Positions 11,690 to 21,656 of a stretch of 64,000 nt of DNA are shown here, in pieces. The notes under the pieces were generated by a model, which did no database searches, had not been told where the DNA came from, and saw only the letters and a list, made by a program, of their open reading frames with translations. Source of the DNA: Ailurus styani (taxonomy: Eukaryota; Chordata; Mammalia; Carnivora; Ailuridae); contig LNAC01000001.1 of assembly GCA_002007465.1 (NCBI GenBank), positions 9,759,548 to 9,823,547 of the forward strand, written 5' to 3'. The translations under genes and the position numbers were made by a program. Numbering within the stretch: the first letter of the stretch is position 1; every line of letters starts with the position of its first letter.

Positions 11690-12464
11690 GCAATCTGAGT
11701 TTTACAGAAAGAGGCTGGGTTTCAGAGGTTTGGAGGCCTCATCTGAAAGTCGGATTGGATTTTGGTTCTGTTAAGTATAGCACCAGGACTGTGTCCTGCC
11801 TCCCCCTCTAATTGCATCTTCTTTTCCCCATCCACAAAGAGCAGGTGTACAGCTTGGACATTTCCTCTGCCTTTTGTGTCCAGCCTGTGCTATCGTTCTG
11901 ACATGGAGCCTCTTCCCAGAGGAACAGGGCCAAATATTCACATGAGTTTCTAACAACTTGTGAATTTGCAATCAAAAATAGGCCTTCTTACTTGACAATT
12001 CACTTACTTAATAACAAGTTAATTATTTATAGAGAGAGTTTGAAAAAATGTCTATCCTAACTTCAGTCAGTATTTGAACTACCCCAAGCACTGAGGAAAG
12101 AGTACTACCCTTTCCTTTCTCGGAGACAGTTCCTGTTTGTTCTGTGTCAAATCAAGGCCCCTTCAGCAGTGAAATTCTAAGTACAGCCCAGATGCAAGGT
12201 GGGCAGCTTCTTTGGAGAAGCTATTACCTTGTGTTTGTTTCCCTCAGCACTTTACTTAGTGATTTTATTGGGCTGAACTCAAGTCCTGACAGTACAGAAT
12301 CAACCATTAAATGGGTTTTCAAAGGTACGGTTCATGAATAATCCCCTGGAGCCACCTGGGGCCCACACTAGAAATTAATAGACCCGAGTCTCCCATTTCA
12401 CTCCCACTTGAGAATCTAGGCTTTCATTCTTGAGACTATAAAGGGGGAGGGTAGAACTGATTAG
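11690..12464. other. Unique non-coding stretch
   Basis: No repeat or exon recognised. Confidence 0.45.
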
Positions 12465-12660
12465 AGCTGGAAGACAAGGATTCTGGCTCTCGCGCTAACT
12501 GGTGAGTGACTTCACATATGTCACTTCAACTTCTCTTGGCTTTGATGTTCCCATCTCAGATTGGTCTAAAACTACCAACCCTCCTCTAGTTCTGAAAATC
12601 CAATTCTTCCTGTGACTCTAAGGTTCATTTCTAGCTCTAAAATTAAGCTTCTACGATTTT
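12465..12660 (+). mobile_element. MIR-like SINE fragment
   Basis: Degraded sense-oriented MIR layout: GAAGACAAGGATTCTGGCTC, CTAACTGGTGAGTGACTTCA, a cytosine-rich CCCATCTCAG segment, and a tail with TCATTTCTAGCTCTAAAATT. Divergence is high. Confidence 0.5.
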
Positions 12661-12937
12661 ATCTTTATTATTTGCAAAGTTAGTTGGGAAGTAGGAAATA
12701 GATCATCTATCTACTAAGTTATTCATCATTCTCTGTGTACTCAACCCTTCTCCACAAAGCAGAATTTGTTTCACATTGCAGCTTAGCATTCCAGTTGCTT
12801 TGTATGGAGAAAAATCTTGGGTGTCTTATACCTGGGTCTTAGCTAACTCCACCTCTTCAGCTGGGTCTTTTACATCCAAGATGTCTTCTTTCAAACAGAA
12901 AGTTGTCTGAAACTTTAGTGGGAAGGTAATTACGTTA

Positions 12938-13425
12938 ATCAGTGTATTTATGTTAACAGCAGCTCAAATCTTAGTGACTTAACACAATAAAATGGTACAG
13001 CTTGCTCATACAGAGTCTAGTGTAGATGTTGCTAGTCTGGAGGCTCTCCTGGGAGGAAAGCCTCTTCTCTAGGCTGTCACACAGCTTTCTTCCATCATGG
13101 GCTTTCACTTAGAGTCCATGTTTATAGCTTGGAAGAGAGAGAGAGAGAGCGAGAGTGCGCGTAAGCATGTGCGCACAAAGAAGATGATTCTGGAAATTAC
13201 ATGGTCCCAACCAAACAGCAAAGGATGTTGCTTCCTGTGTGTGAAGGAAGAAGAAACAAGTTGCGTGAACATATAGAATTATCTCTGCCACAGTGATTCT
13301 ACTTCCTACTTTGGAGGGACGAAGAGAAAGAGGCCAAATGATGACTCTTAGCCCTCATGGTATAGCTGCATAGCTCTCAGGAGAAAATTTGTAATTTCTA
13401 TTACACTCCCAAAGACATTGATCCA
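12938..13425 (-). mobile_element. Probable ancient LTR or other interspersed repeat
   Basis: CAGCTCAAATCTTAGTGACTTAACACAATAAAA followed by a cluster of catalogue-like segments (AGGCTGTCACACAGC, ATGGTCCCAACC) resembles antisense MaLR-type LTR remnants. A (GA)-rich run lies at 13133-13150. Family and ends are not secure. Confidence 0.3.
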
Positions 13426-13637
13426 CGCTTGCCTTGTCATCATTTTTTTTTCCACAGAAACATTATTTAACCCAAGACTGTGGTTTTATTCCTTAATTTG
13501 CATCATGTGCTCCCAGTGCCTCATGGGAATAAATGGGAAACAATTTGGGTGACTGACAGCCTCTACTCACTGAGGCTTATACTTCCTTGTAAAAGGGCAT
13601 CCAACCACATCTTAAGAATCTGGGAAGGTAATAATCA

Positions 13638-13790
13638 TGACAATAGTTAACATCTATTAAATGCCTACTATATACTTCGCGCCATGGTAGGCGTGTGTTA
13701 GATCTACCTTATTTAATGCTCTCATTTAATCTTCAGGAGTTACTTTTACCAAGTGACTTAGAAACTGACTAACTTCTAAGGCTGGATTTC
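13638..13790 (-). mobile_element. MIR SINE fragment, antisense
   Basis: AGTTAACATCTATTAAATGC, CTACTATATACTTCGCGCCA, then CTCATTTAATCTTCAGGAG match the antisense MIR core (target of the TAACATTTATTGAGYRC pattern). Diverged. Confidence 0.65.
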
Positions 13791-14549
13791 TACGCGATTT
13801 TGGGGAAAAGAACAGTTATAATTCCTTTTAAGGTGTTCACTTTAGAACGGCAGTCATTTGGATGGATAAGTTCTGACGGGTTTGTGAAAACACTGGTCAT
13901 GTGACCATGGAGTCCCATCTCAAGTGACTTGGAGGGGGCCTGGGGCTGGCCTGTCATCACTTCTGCTGGCAGATGGGGCTGCCCATCTGCTCTTCATTTT
14001 CCTTGTCGCTTGCTCAGCCTGAAAGCTCGCAGTCAACTGTTCGACAGATCTCCTTGTCCGTCTAAGTGGACAGAACTGTTTGTCAAAGATGGAAGGTGTC
14101 AGTATTCTCTTGGAGTGTGTCTTGGGGTCTGTTTTGGGGAGCTGTGCTTTGGGGGCCCCTGACTGGAGAGTAACTGCAGTGGTTGGGAAGGGTAGTATTA
14201 ATGTGTCCAGACACTTTGCCATGGATGAAATTAACATCTCTGGATATCCTTCCTTCTTCTCTTGGTAGTGGCTGGATGTCTTCCTTTTCCAGCAAAAATC
14301 CCCGTGCTCCTTATGCACGCCTCAGATTTATCCTAAATAAAGGTAGGTGGTTAAGGGATGTCTGAATCCTTCCTTCTCTCCTCCACAGCTCTAGAGATAT
14401 CCCTAAGGATAAATTTCCCAGGGACTTTTGTGGGGCTGGAATGGAATAAAGTAAGAGGTCATTAAGCTGTTAGAATGGAGACCTAGTCTTTAGGGTGCCT
14501 CTAGCACAAAAGAGGTGCTATTTGGGATGGACACTCAAACATATTTTTA
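13791..14549. other. Unique stretch with long opposing frames, not called coding
   Basis: A 132-codon minus-strand frame (13920-14318) and several plus-strand frames overlap here. None shows a domain, and frames on both strands are open together, which argues for chance. No repeat recognised. Confidence 0.4.
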
Positions 14550-14561
14550 GAACAAGTTTTC

Positions 14562-14784
14562 TTTTCTTTTTCTTTCTTTTTTTTTTTTTAAGATTTATTT
14601 ATTAGAGAGAGAGCACGCGCAGCAGGGTGGAGGGGAAGAGAGAGAGAGGGAGAGAGAGAATCTCAAGCAGACACCTCACTGAGCACAGAGTCTGACATGA
14701 GGCTGGATCTCAGGATTCTGAGATCATGACCTGAGCTGAAATTGAGAGTCAGACCCTCAACCAACAGAGCCACCGAGGTGCCCC
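14562..14784 (-). mobile_element. Older Can-SINE
   Basis: Reverse orientation, T-rich tail first and the diverged head GAGCCACCGAGGTGCCCC last. A 12-bp duplication with one mismatch, GAACAAGTTTTC / GAACAGGTTTTC, lies at 14550-14561 and 14787-14798. Body substitutions and a degraded head mark it as older than the GGGTTAAAGCC group. Confidence 0.92.
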
Positions 14785-14798
14785 AGGAACAGGTTTTC

Positions 14799-15519
14799 AA
14801 GAGAACTTTGTGCCACCAAGACAATGGAAGACATTTCCTTACACCTAAAGTACCCTGTCTAGTGAAGCAAAGCCCCTGCTGTGCAAAGGTGAGCTCAGAA
14901 TCTGGACCCATAGCTTTTTAAATTATAGCCTCTGTTTCAATATGTCATTAGGATTTCTGATGAAAATGAGCTAGAGTCTTCTAAGGTGTAAAATCATAGC
15001 TTTTAGTTCCTGAAATACAGCTCTAAAATTTCCTGGTTCTACTCAATTGTCCAAAGAGAGAAGGGCAAAGACAACTGGGCAAATGCTTGGAAGCCTTTTT
15101 AGGAGAACAGAGCAGATTTGCACAGATGCTTTTCACTGCGTACATACACACTCCCCCGGGGCCTTTCAGCCCATGAATTTGGCCACAGTGGCTTCAGCGT
15201 TGCCAGAGGAGGTGAGCTCCATCTTCTATCCATTCACGAGGGGCCAAGCTGCTGGGCTGGGGCGGGGGGAGTGAATATCCAGTAGACGATTAAATAAGAC
15301 AAGATTGAAGAAATGCCAGAGCAATTGACTTCACTTGACTTTTGAGGAACATACACTTTGTGAGGGTGACATAGATCTTTCTCCCTGTTTTCTGATGGTC
15401 AGGGATTATCTCTGGTCTCAGGCCTTATCCTTCTGTGCTCTGACATCACCAGGGCCAACAATTCCCCCCCCCCCCCGCCACCGCCATCTCTGCAATGTGT
15501 ATCCTGGGCCTGATATTTA
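14799..15519. other. Unique stretch with a C13 homopolymer
   Basis: No repeat or exon recognised. A run of 13 cytosines lies at 15464-15476, followed by GCCACCGCC. Confidence 0.45.
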
Positions 15520-16030
15520 GAGGATAATCCAATAGCGCCACTAAACATCTATATAGCATGTTAGTAAGGTTGTTTGATTTGAAAGTCTTTTGCTAAATAA
15601 CCATAATAGCCATAAACTGCTAGAGATAGGTTAATGATGATCATAAAATTTACTATTGCAAGTATCTGTTATCTTCCCGAGAGACGCCCTCTCTTTATCA
15701 CAGTTGGGCTGATTACATTTCCCTGGTTAACATTTCACTACGACTTTTGTTTCACTCAGGGTCCCCTAACTTCTCAAGAGCTGAAGACTGTCAGTTGGGA
15801 GCTCCTTTTGGGAATTTGATTTTATTAATACTTTACGGTGAGTGGCCTTTAATTAATGTTAAATGAAAATGGGATTTTAAAGCATTACAGAAGACTTTTC
15901 GCTGGGGTGTCAAAATAATTCATAGTGATTAATAAGCTTTAAATGACCATCATAAGAGACTGTTTGAATTCCATTTTGATGGTGAGGCATTGATTGGAAT
16001 ATGTTTATAATTTAAAAAAGAAATGTGTCC
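15520..16030. other. AT-rich, repeat-free block, candidate conserved non-coding element
   Basis: About 500 bases without a recognisable transposon, dense in homeodomain-like cores (TTAATGATGATCATAAAAT, CTTTAATTAATGTTAAATG, GATTAATAAGCTTTAAATG) and GATTGG/CCAATAG-type motifs. That composition is typical of developmental enhancers. Conservation is inferred, not seen. Confidence 0.35.
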
Positions 16031-16228
16031 CTGGGAAGAATTTCTGGTTGATCTTACCAGTATGAAATGTCACACTTCTGAACAGCTAGTGTGTCCTACA
16101 GGGGTGGCTGGAGAAATAACATACAAGGGCCGTGTTGGTGGCCTGCCCTGGGTTGTGGGATTCATTATGGGATGCCTGAATCAGCTCCATTTATCCATCC
16201 CCTTTCCCTTCTACCCACTCTGCTCAAC

Positions 16229-16249
16229 ACACACGCACACACACACACT
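16229..16249 (+). repeat. (CA)n microsatellite
   Basis: Short CA run with one CG interruption, ACACACACGCACACACACAC. Confidence 0.9.
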
Positions 16250-16288
16250 TCCACTCCTCTTCTGGACAAAGGTGGAGTATAAACAAAT

Positions 16289-16475
16289 AAAAGCTAACAT
16301 TTACAGAGACTTTGTCGTGTGTCAGATGGCGTGCTATTTACAGGCATAGTCTCATTTAATTCTTAGAGAAACTCCAGGAGGTAGGTCTCATTATCCCCCC
16401 CATTTTAGGGATGAGGAAACCAAGGCTCACAGTGGTTAATGACTTGCCCAAGATGTTCTGCTAGGAAGGGACAGG
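16289..16475 (-). mobile_element. MIR SINE, antisense
   Basis: Clear antisense MIR: AGCTAACATTTACAGAGACT, AGTCTCATTTAATTCTTAGA, GGTAGGTCTCATTATCC, ATGAGGAAACCAAGGCTCAC and TTAATGACTTGCCCAAGATG in the expected order. Confidence 0.85.
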
Positions 16476-16776
16476 AGGGGATTTATATGGGGATTTTCAG
16501 AATTCAGAGTCAGTATGTTATACTGTTTTTCATGGATAGACAGATAACGCCTCAGACCTCTGCTTTCCTGCTGGCAAGGAAACCTGAGAGCGGGGGCGGA
16601 TCTCCACCTCCACCGAGAAACAGAGCAGGCCAAGGGATGGGGGCAGAGGCCCCGGGTGTGAGTGGTGCTAGCTGAGCTCGGTGGAGGAAGAGGCTACATC
16701 ACGGGCCACTGCTGCAGGCGGGCCAGCTGTTGACCCTCCTACCTGGAGCTCCTGGGGAGGCAGCTGAAGGGCCGGT

Positions 16777-16798
16777 GGGGGTGGGGGTGGGGGTGGGG
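16777..16798 (+). other. G-quadruplex motif (G5-T-G5-T-G5-T-G4)
   Basis: Four G-runs of 4-5 separated by single T loops, the most stable class of intramolecular quadruplex sequence. It is seen directly; folding is inferred. It lies 54 bases left of the U2 fragment's first direct repeat. Confidence 0.85.
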
Positions 16799-16851
16799 AG
16801 AGGATCGGGACCTGCTGGCAGAGGGCTGTGTTTAGAAAAGATAGTCCTGAC

Positions 16852-16919
16852 TCCGCCCTCGTTCATACTACACTTGATCTTCACCAAAAGGGCGAGAAGC
16901 GATTCCGCCCTCGTTCATA
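16852..16919. repeat. 16-bp perfect target-site duplication around U2 fragment
   Basis: Direct repeats at 16852-16867 and 16904-16919, identical over all 16 bases, enclosing only the 36-base U2 segment. Confidence 0.95.
16868..16903 (-). pseudogene. U2 snRNA 5'-end retro-fragment (truncated pseudogene)
   Basis: Read on the minus strand, the 36 inserted bases match the 5' end of spliceosomal U2 RNA (ATCGCTTCTCG through AAGATCAAGTGTAG), with three mismatches to the U2 sequence I know. The copy stops inside the branch-site recognition region (GUAGUA), so it has no Sm site, no stem-loops III/IV and cannot function. Perfect 16-bp direct repeats, TCCGCCCTCGTTCATA, flank it at 16852-16867 and 16904-16919; the last three bases of U2 homology (TAT) overlap the repeat. 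There is no A-tail. This is the pattern of a 3'-truncated snRNA cDNA inserted by retrotransposition. Confidence 0.88.
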
Positions 16920-18094
16920 AACATTATTCAACATGTTTACTGTAATGTGCTCCTGTCCCTATTTTTACAGAACCCGTTTGCAAAATGGGTCTGAACCGTC
17001 ATAAGAGGAGATTGGAGTCAGTTCTGGCTTTGCAGAGGTTTCACTCAGGCCCCCTTGCCCTGTCTCTGCACCCTCCCTGGGGGCGTTTGGCCTCTCCCAT
17101 GCTCACTGCAGGGTCTTTTCTCTCTGAGGGGCACAAACTGCTTTGCTGGAGACCCAGAGCCCAGCATACGCAGGACGCCAAGTGGTAACAGGAAACAATA
17201 CCAGCGACTCTTACTCAGTAGCTGCAGGGTGCCAGGCCCAGTGGGACACATGGTACGTTCATGACCTTGCTTGTTCCTCACCCCTATTTCAGTCCCTCCC
17301 GCGAAAAGCACGCAGAGATGTGTGCAGCTGTACCACTCCCCCTTGCACCCCGAGCAGATGAATGTGTTGGTCATGAGTCTTTCCACGGTCTGGGTGTGCT
17401 TCTCTCTGGGATCCTGGGATTTAGAGCGCTGCCTGGCAATACCAATGAGGCTAATGCCCCTACGGGCCCATTATGTCCGCTCACCTGGGCCAGCCCTGCA
17501 CGGCTGGGTGGGACCAGGTACTCTTACCCAAGCTCCCCCATGAGGGGGTTGCAGCTCTCCTTACAGCTGTCATTTTCCATCCCTTTGTGTGATGCTTGCA
17601 TGGTGTCTGCCTCCTCCTCCCACGGCGCCACCAAGGTCCAGGGTCCCACCTGGCCCTTGGGAGTGGTGTCCTGGGTGGGCGCGTGAGTGATGATTTTATG
17701 GGCCCTGGGACAGCCTTGCGTGGGGCCCTTGCTGATCGGTAGGGAGCTCAGGGTCAGCTGACACCCTCTCATTCCGGTGTCTAATTTAAACGAAAGACGT
17801 GGGCTGGTTATCTGTGGGTCTTTCAATGTGCCACACATGGGCCACAACTTGCACTCATCCTACCTGCCAGGGCGAGGTGCTGCTGAACTTCCGAGCTGAG
17901 AAGAGTGAACGTGGCCATGGAAACGGCTTAATTAGTCGAACATTATCATCCTGGGCCCTCTAGAGACACCTTGTGATCAGGAACTGGTTCCGCTCAGGTC
18001 CTGGTGGGTGGGGGAGTCGCTGGGACAGCTCACCCTTTGATATCCTGGCCCTCCCTGCTGTGCAGATTGAAGTCCTTTCTTTTCCCCTGGGTGT
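16920..18094. other. Unique GC-richer stretch
   Basis: No repeat or exon recognised. Overlapping frames on both strands (17045-17386, 17261-17686, 17524-17847) reflect low stop density in GC-rich sequence and show no domain or consistent frame. Confidence 0.45.
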
Positions 18095-18514
18095 CTCTGT
18101 GTATATAGCAGTGTGTGCACGCGTGTGTCTGTGAGTACATGAGTCTGTGCACATACAACTACGTTTGTGGGAGTGTGTGCATGTGTGTGTCTACATATGT
18201 GTTGGGTGTGACTATATATGTGTGTAGGTGAGTGCACAGGTGAACATGTGGCTGTGTGTGTTCATGACTGTGCACGTGACCGTGTTTGCGGAAGCGTCTT
18301 TATCAGTATGTGCACGTGCGTGCCCGGATGCACACATGGCGGTACACTGATGGGAACGCATCTGGCAGTGTGTGCACAAGTGCACCCGTATGTATGAGTG
18401 TGGGTGTGTGTCGGTTTGCACGTGCAGCGGTACGTCGGTGGAAACGTACCCGGCAGCAGGTGCACACGCGTGTCTGCACATGTGCGTGCGTCTGGTCTGC
18501 GCATGCCCCAGCGG
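18095..18514. repeat. GT-rich degenerate minisatellite
   Basis: About 420 bases dominated by TGTGTGCACG-like alternating purine-pyrimidine sequence. Three related cores, GGAAGCGTC..CAG..TGTGCAC-like, start near 18290, 18352 and 18440. The last two belong to an 88-base unit beginning GCGGTAC at 18339 and 18427, so this is a decayed tandem array and not a simple dinucleotide run. Unlike a plain (GT)n, CpG is frequent here. Confidence 0.75.
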
Positions 18515-20120
18515 CCCCCCCGGGAGGGAGAAGACGCCGGGGCTGTGCCCCCATCTCTGGCGTGTTGATGTTATCACTTCGGCTTCCCGACTCTGGCAGG
18601 AGACGCAGAATTAAACGCAGACGCTCTGGTGCCAAAACAAAATCGTGAAAAGATTTGAAGCCCCCGTTCCCTAAACTTGCAGCCTATCAAACTGGGAACA
18701 AGCCCGGCTTTGTTTCATTTCCTGCACTGAACAGGGTAGAACAGTCTGGAGCCACATTGGTTCTGATAGTAGAGCTGACTCAAAGCCAGGGAATTTAAAA
18801 TTGCTGAAACCCCAGGCAGAACGGAGACGGCAAGATGTGACGGAGAGGGGAAAAGCCTATATGAGGGGGGAAAAAGACATTCTTACCTGGAGTTAGGAAT
18901 GAGGAGAAGCGGCAGGCCAATTCTTGAGAACTATGGAGGCACAAACAGGGGGGAAAAAAGATGGTTCAGGCAAAGAAACCAGACAGAGGTGGGCCTGGCC
19001 CCGACCTGGGTTTGCCTTAGATAGGGAGTCAGACAGGTGGGTGGGGCTGCCAATGAGCAGGGAAGAAAGGGGGTCTAGTTGAAGTGTTTTTCTGTCCTGC
19101 CCTTAATCTTGTGGCTGGGGAAACAAAGACCCCACTGGGAAGCCACCTCCCTACGCCACAGGGGATCTGGGCCTTGTAGACTCCTGGCCCAGTGCTCTTG
19201 TAGGGGTCCTAACAGAAGGCGAGAACTGGCTGCTCCTGGGGTCTCTTTGTGTGCACCAGGCTGCCTTACTGTCTTGTTATTTTGCTTTCTGAAAACAAGT
19301 TTTTTCCCTTCTATTTGGAGCCTCCAATCTTGAACCAGCCTTACCTGAGTTTTCTGACTTTATTGCAACAATTGTGTTGGGCATACTGTTCCAGGTCATA
19401 TTTTCACCAATTATGACTCAAGTGTTTCTTTCTTATTTTTCCCCCCATTCATTGACCACGAGGGAACTGATGACATTTGTTCCCCAAACCTGTAGCTGCC
19501 AAGGTGTCCGGCCTCCAGGTCAGCCGTGAATATGAAGTAGAAGAAGTATGTGGGAGGGTCACACCAAGCCATGGGAGGAGTAGAACGGAGGCAGCATTGG
19601 GGATGGGGGGGCAGGGGTTAAGGGAGAATCATTGTGCTGCCAGGGGTAGGTGTCTGAGCCATCTGCGTCCCAGAGCGTGGCTCAGACCAGGCCCCTTCAG
19701 GGTAGATATTTACCCTGAAAGCAGTGCTCCTGACACCACGTAAGTCCCCAGACTGCTTTCTTCTCTTGCGCTGGGCCTGTCTCCCTAGGGAGTCGCCAGG
19801 CCAGGGGGATGGGATCTTCCTGGGCTCTGCTCTACCCCTTCCTCCACGCTCACCCTCCTGAAATGGGCACATCTGTATAGAAGACCACGCTTCCCAGGAA
19901 GGGGCCCTTCCTCGGTCCAGAGAGCTGGTGGCTGTGGGCTTTTCCGCAGTGATAGCCGCTGACCTCATCGCTGCCGACTCTGTGCCAAAGGAGCCTGTTA
20001 ATGGCCATTAAAGCCAAATTTCTAATCTTCTCAGGTTCAAATGACAGTTCTTCCCTCTATTATCTTTTGCCGAGAAAACTTGGGATAACAAATCTTCTTT
20101 ATTGGGCTTTATGAAATGAA
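18515..20120. other. Unique non-coding stretch
   Basis: No repeat family or exon recognised. G-rich frames here have no recognisable domain. Confidence 0.45.
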
Positions 20121-20124
20121 GTGG

Positions 20125-20450
20125 GGTACATTTTTATAGGAGAATACTTTATAGCTGCTAAAAAGAATGGGGCAAATCTGTACAAAGCAAAGATAGCCAC
20201 GATCTTCTTCTCTGTTCTTTTACTTTGGTAAGTGAAAAAAGCCAGCTGTGGGAGAGCGTGAATTGTTTGATTCCATTTTTATTACATAATGAGTGTATAT
20301 GTCTGGGAGGCCATATACCAAACTGTTAACAATGGTAGTTATCTTGGGGGAGTGGAGCTTAAGAACTTGTGCTTTTTACTTTATGGATCTTTGCTCTCTC
20401 TCTTTCTATTGAGCATAAACAGTTTTTTAAATTAAAAAATCTCTTACTAA
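20125..20450 (+). mobile_element. L1M 3' fragment, sense
   Basis: Sense-oriented L1M 3' region: GGAGAATACTTTATAGCTGC, AAAAGAATGGGGCAAATCTG, TAAGTGAAAAAAGCCAGCTG, GATTCCATTTTTATTACATA, ACAATGGTAGTTATCTTGGG, ending A-rich. Confidence 0.75.
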
Positions 20451-20595
20451 TATGGCAGTAAATATACTGTCCATCTAGGTTGGTCAGAGTTGATGGTAAG
20501 GACTTTTTTAGTATACATGGAAAGAACAAGAGAGTAAGAGTCTAGGAGACCTGGTTTTTTGTTTTTTGTTTTTTCTTCTTACTCAGGGGTTTTTA

Positions 20596-21052
20596 TTTCT
20601 TTTTTGTGCCGTGGATCTTTTTGGCAGTCTGTGAAATCTTTGAAACCCTTCTCAGAACAGTGCTTTAAATACAGAAAATGAAATATATATAAATTACAAA
20701 GGAAGCCATCTATATTAAAATACAGTTATCAAAACATTAAAAAATCAAATTTGTGATATAGTAATATATGTGCATCTTAATTAATGCATCAAGATACAAG
20801 ATCTAGCTGAAGGTCTAATAACTACTATAATTTAGCATTAGCGATTGAGCATACATGGTATTTTAAGAAATCTGTAATGAGAGAATATTACATGGAAATA
20901 TCTCTGATTGCCATTAGTGACAGAGTCAGATATGTGAATACTACTCTGGTGTGTGTCTTTGCTTCATAAATGAAGGAAACGCTCAATTGCAGTTAGAGGT
21001 AGTGAAAATGGAGATGTCATTTTTTCCCCCCATCCAGCACCACAGACTTGGG
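20596..21052. mobile_element. Ancient DNA-transposon-like MER repeat, family uncertain
   Basis: TTTTGTGCCGTGGATC, CTTCTCAGAACAGTGCTTTAA, TTACAAAGGAAGCCATCTAT, AATACAGTTATCAAAACATT, AATTTGTGATATAGTAATAT and GGTCTAATAACTACTATAAT recur in this order in a high-copy mammalian repeat that I recognise but cannot name with certainty. Orientation of the family consensus is not assigned. Confidence 0.6.
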
Positions 21053-21054
21053 CT

Positions 21055-21395
21055 TGATTTTTCCAGGCTAGGCACTAATGCTCGTAACTAGCTGTGAAAC
21101 ACTGAATGATATCATTGCCTCTCTCAGAGTCTCTGGCTCCTTATCTGTAGAATGGAAGGCTCAGCTATGGCAAAAGCATATTCTCTTACGTGTTAACTTT
21201 AACTGATTAAGAATGACTTGGTGAGGTGTATGGGAGACATTACTGAGATCGCCCCTGAGATGGATTGGAAAGGGTGCCATGAGTGATTGGTGATGTCTGC
21301 CGTGGGCGCTAGATGAGAGAGGAAGGCGGGTATGCATGGCACAGGTTTCCATTCCTGGAGGCTGTGGTCCTCTCCAGCTCTGATATTCTAATAAG
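21055..21395 (+). mobile_element. MIR-like SINE fragment
   Basis: CTTGGGCTTGATTTTTCC, GTAACTAGCTGTGAAACACT, CTCCTTATCTGTAGAATGGA and a terminal TCCTCTCCAGCTCTGATATT suggest a sense MIR. The middle is poorly preserved. Confidence 0.5.
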
Positions 21396-21442
21396 CCTGA
21401 AATTACTTATTCTCTTCTGATTCTAATTAAAAATATCTGTTG

Positions 21443-21640
21443 GGGCGCCTGGGTGGCTCAGTGGGTTAAAGCCTCTGCTTTCGGCTCAGGTCATGATCTC
21501 AGGGTCCTGGGATCGAGGCCCGCATCGGGCTCCCTGCTCAGCAGAGAGCCTGCTTCCCCCTCTTTCTCTGCCTGCCTCTCTGCCTCCTTGTGATCTCTCT
21601 CCCGCTGTGAAATAAATAAATAAAATCTTAAAAAAAAATA
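21443..21640 (+). mobile_element. Young Can-SINE, TGAAATAAA subtype
   Basis: Near-consensus plus-strand SINE with a perfect 16-bp target-site duplication, TTAAAAATATCTGTTG, at 21427-21442 and 21641-21656. The tail junction reads CGCTGTGAAATAAATAAA and the CT region has GCCTCCTTGTGATCT, the same diagnostic pair as 4211-4406, 7301-7497 and 47405-47601. Confidence 0.97.
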
Positions 21641-21656
21641 TTAAAAATATCTGTTG

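Noticed and set aside
13920..14318. 132-codon minus-strand frame
   Set aside because: Several frames on the other strand are open over the same bases; no domain seen.
16868..16903. Functional U2 snRNA gene
   Set aside because: Only 36 of about 188 bases are present and no snRNA promoter elements are visible.
18339..18514. CRISPR-like repeat array
   Set aside because: Degenerate tandem units without constant-length spacers, in a mammalian genome.
18210..18650. Overlapping frames of up to 121 codons on both strands
   Set aside because: Produced by the GT/CA-rich array, giving His/Thr- or Cys/Val-rich nonsense.
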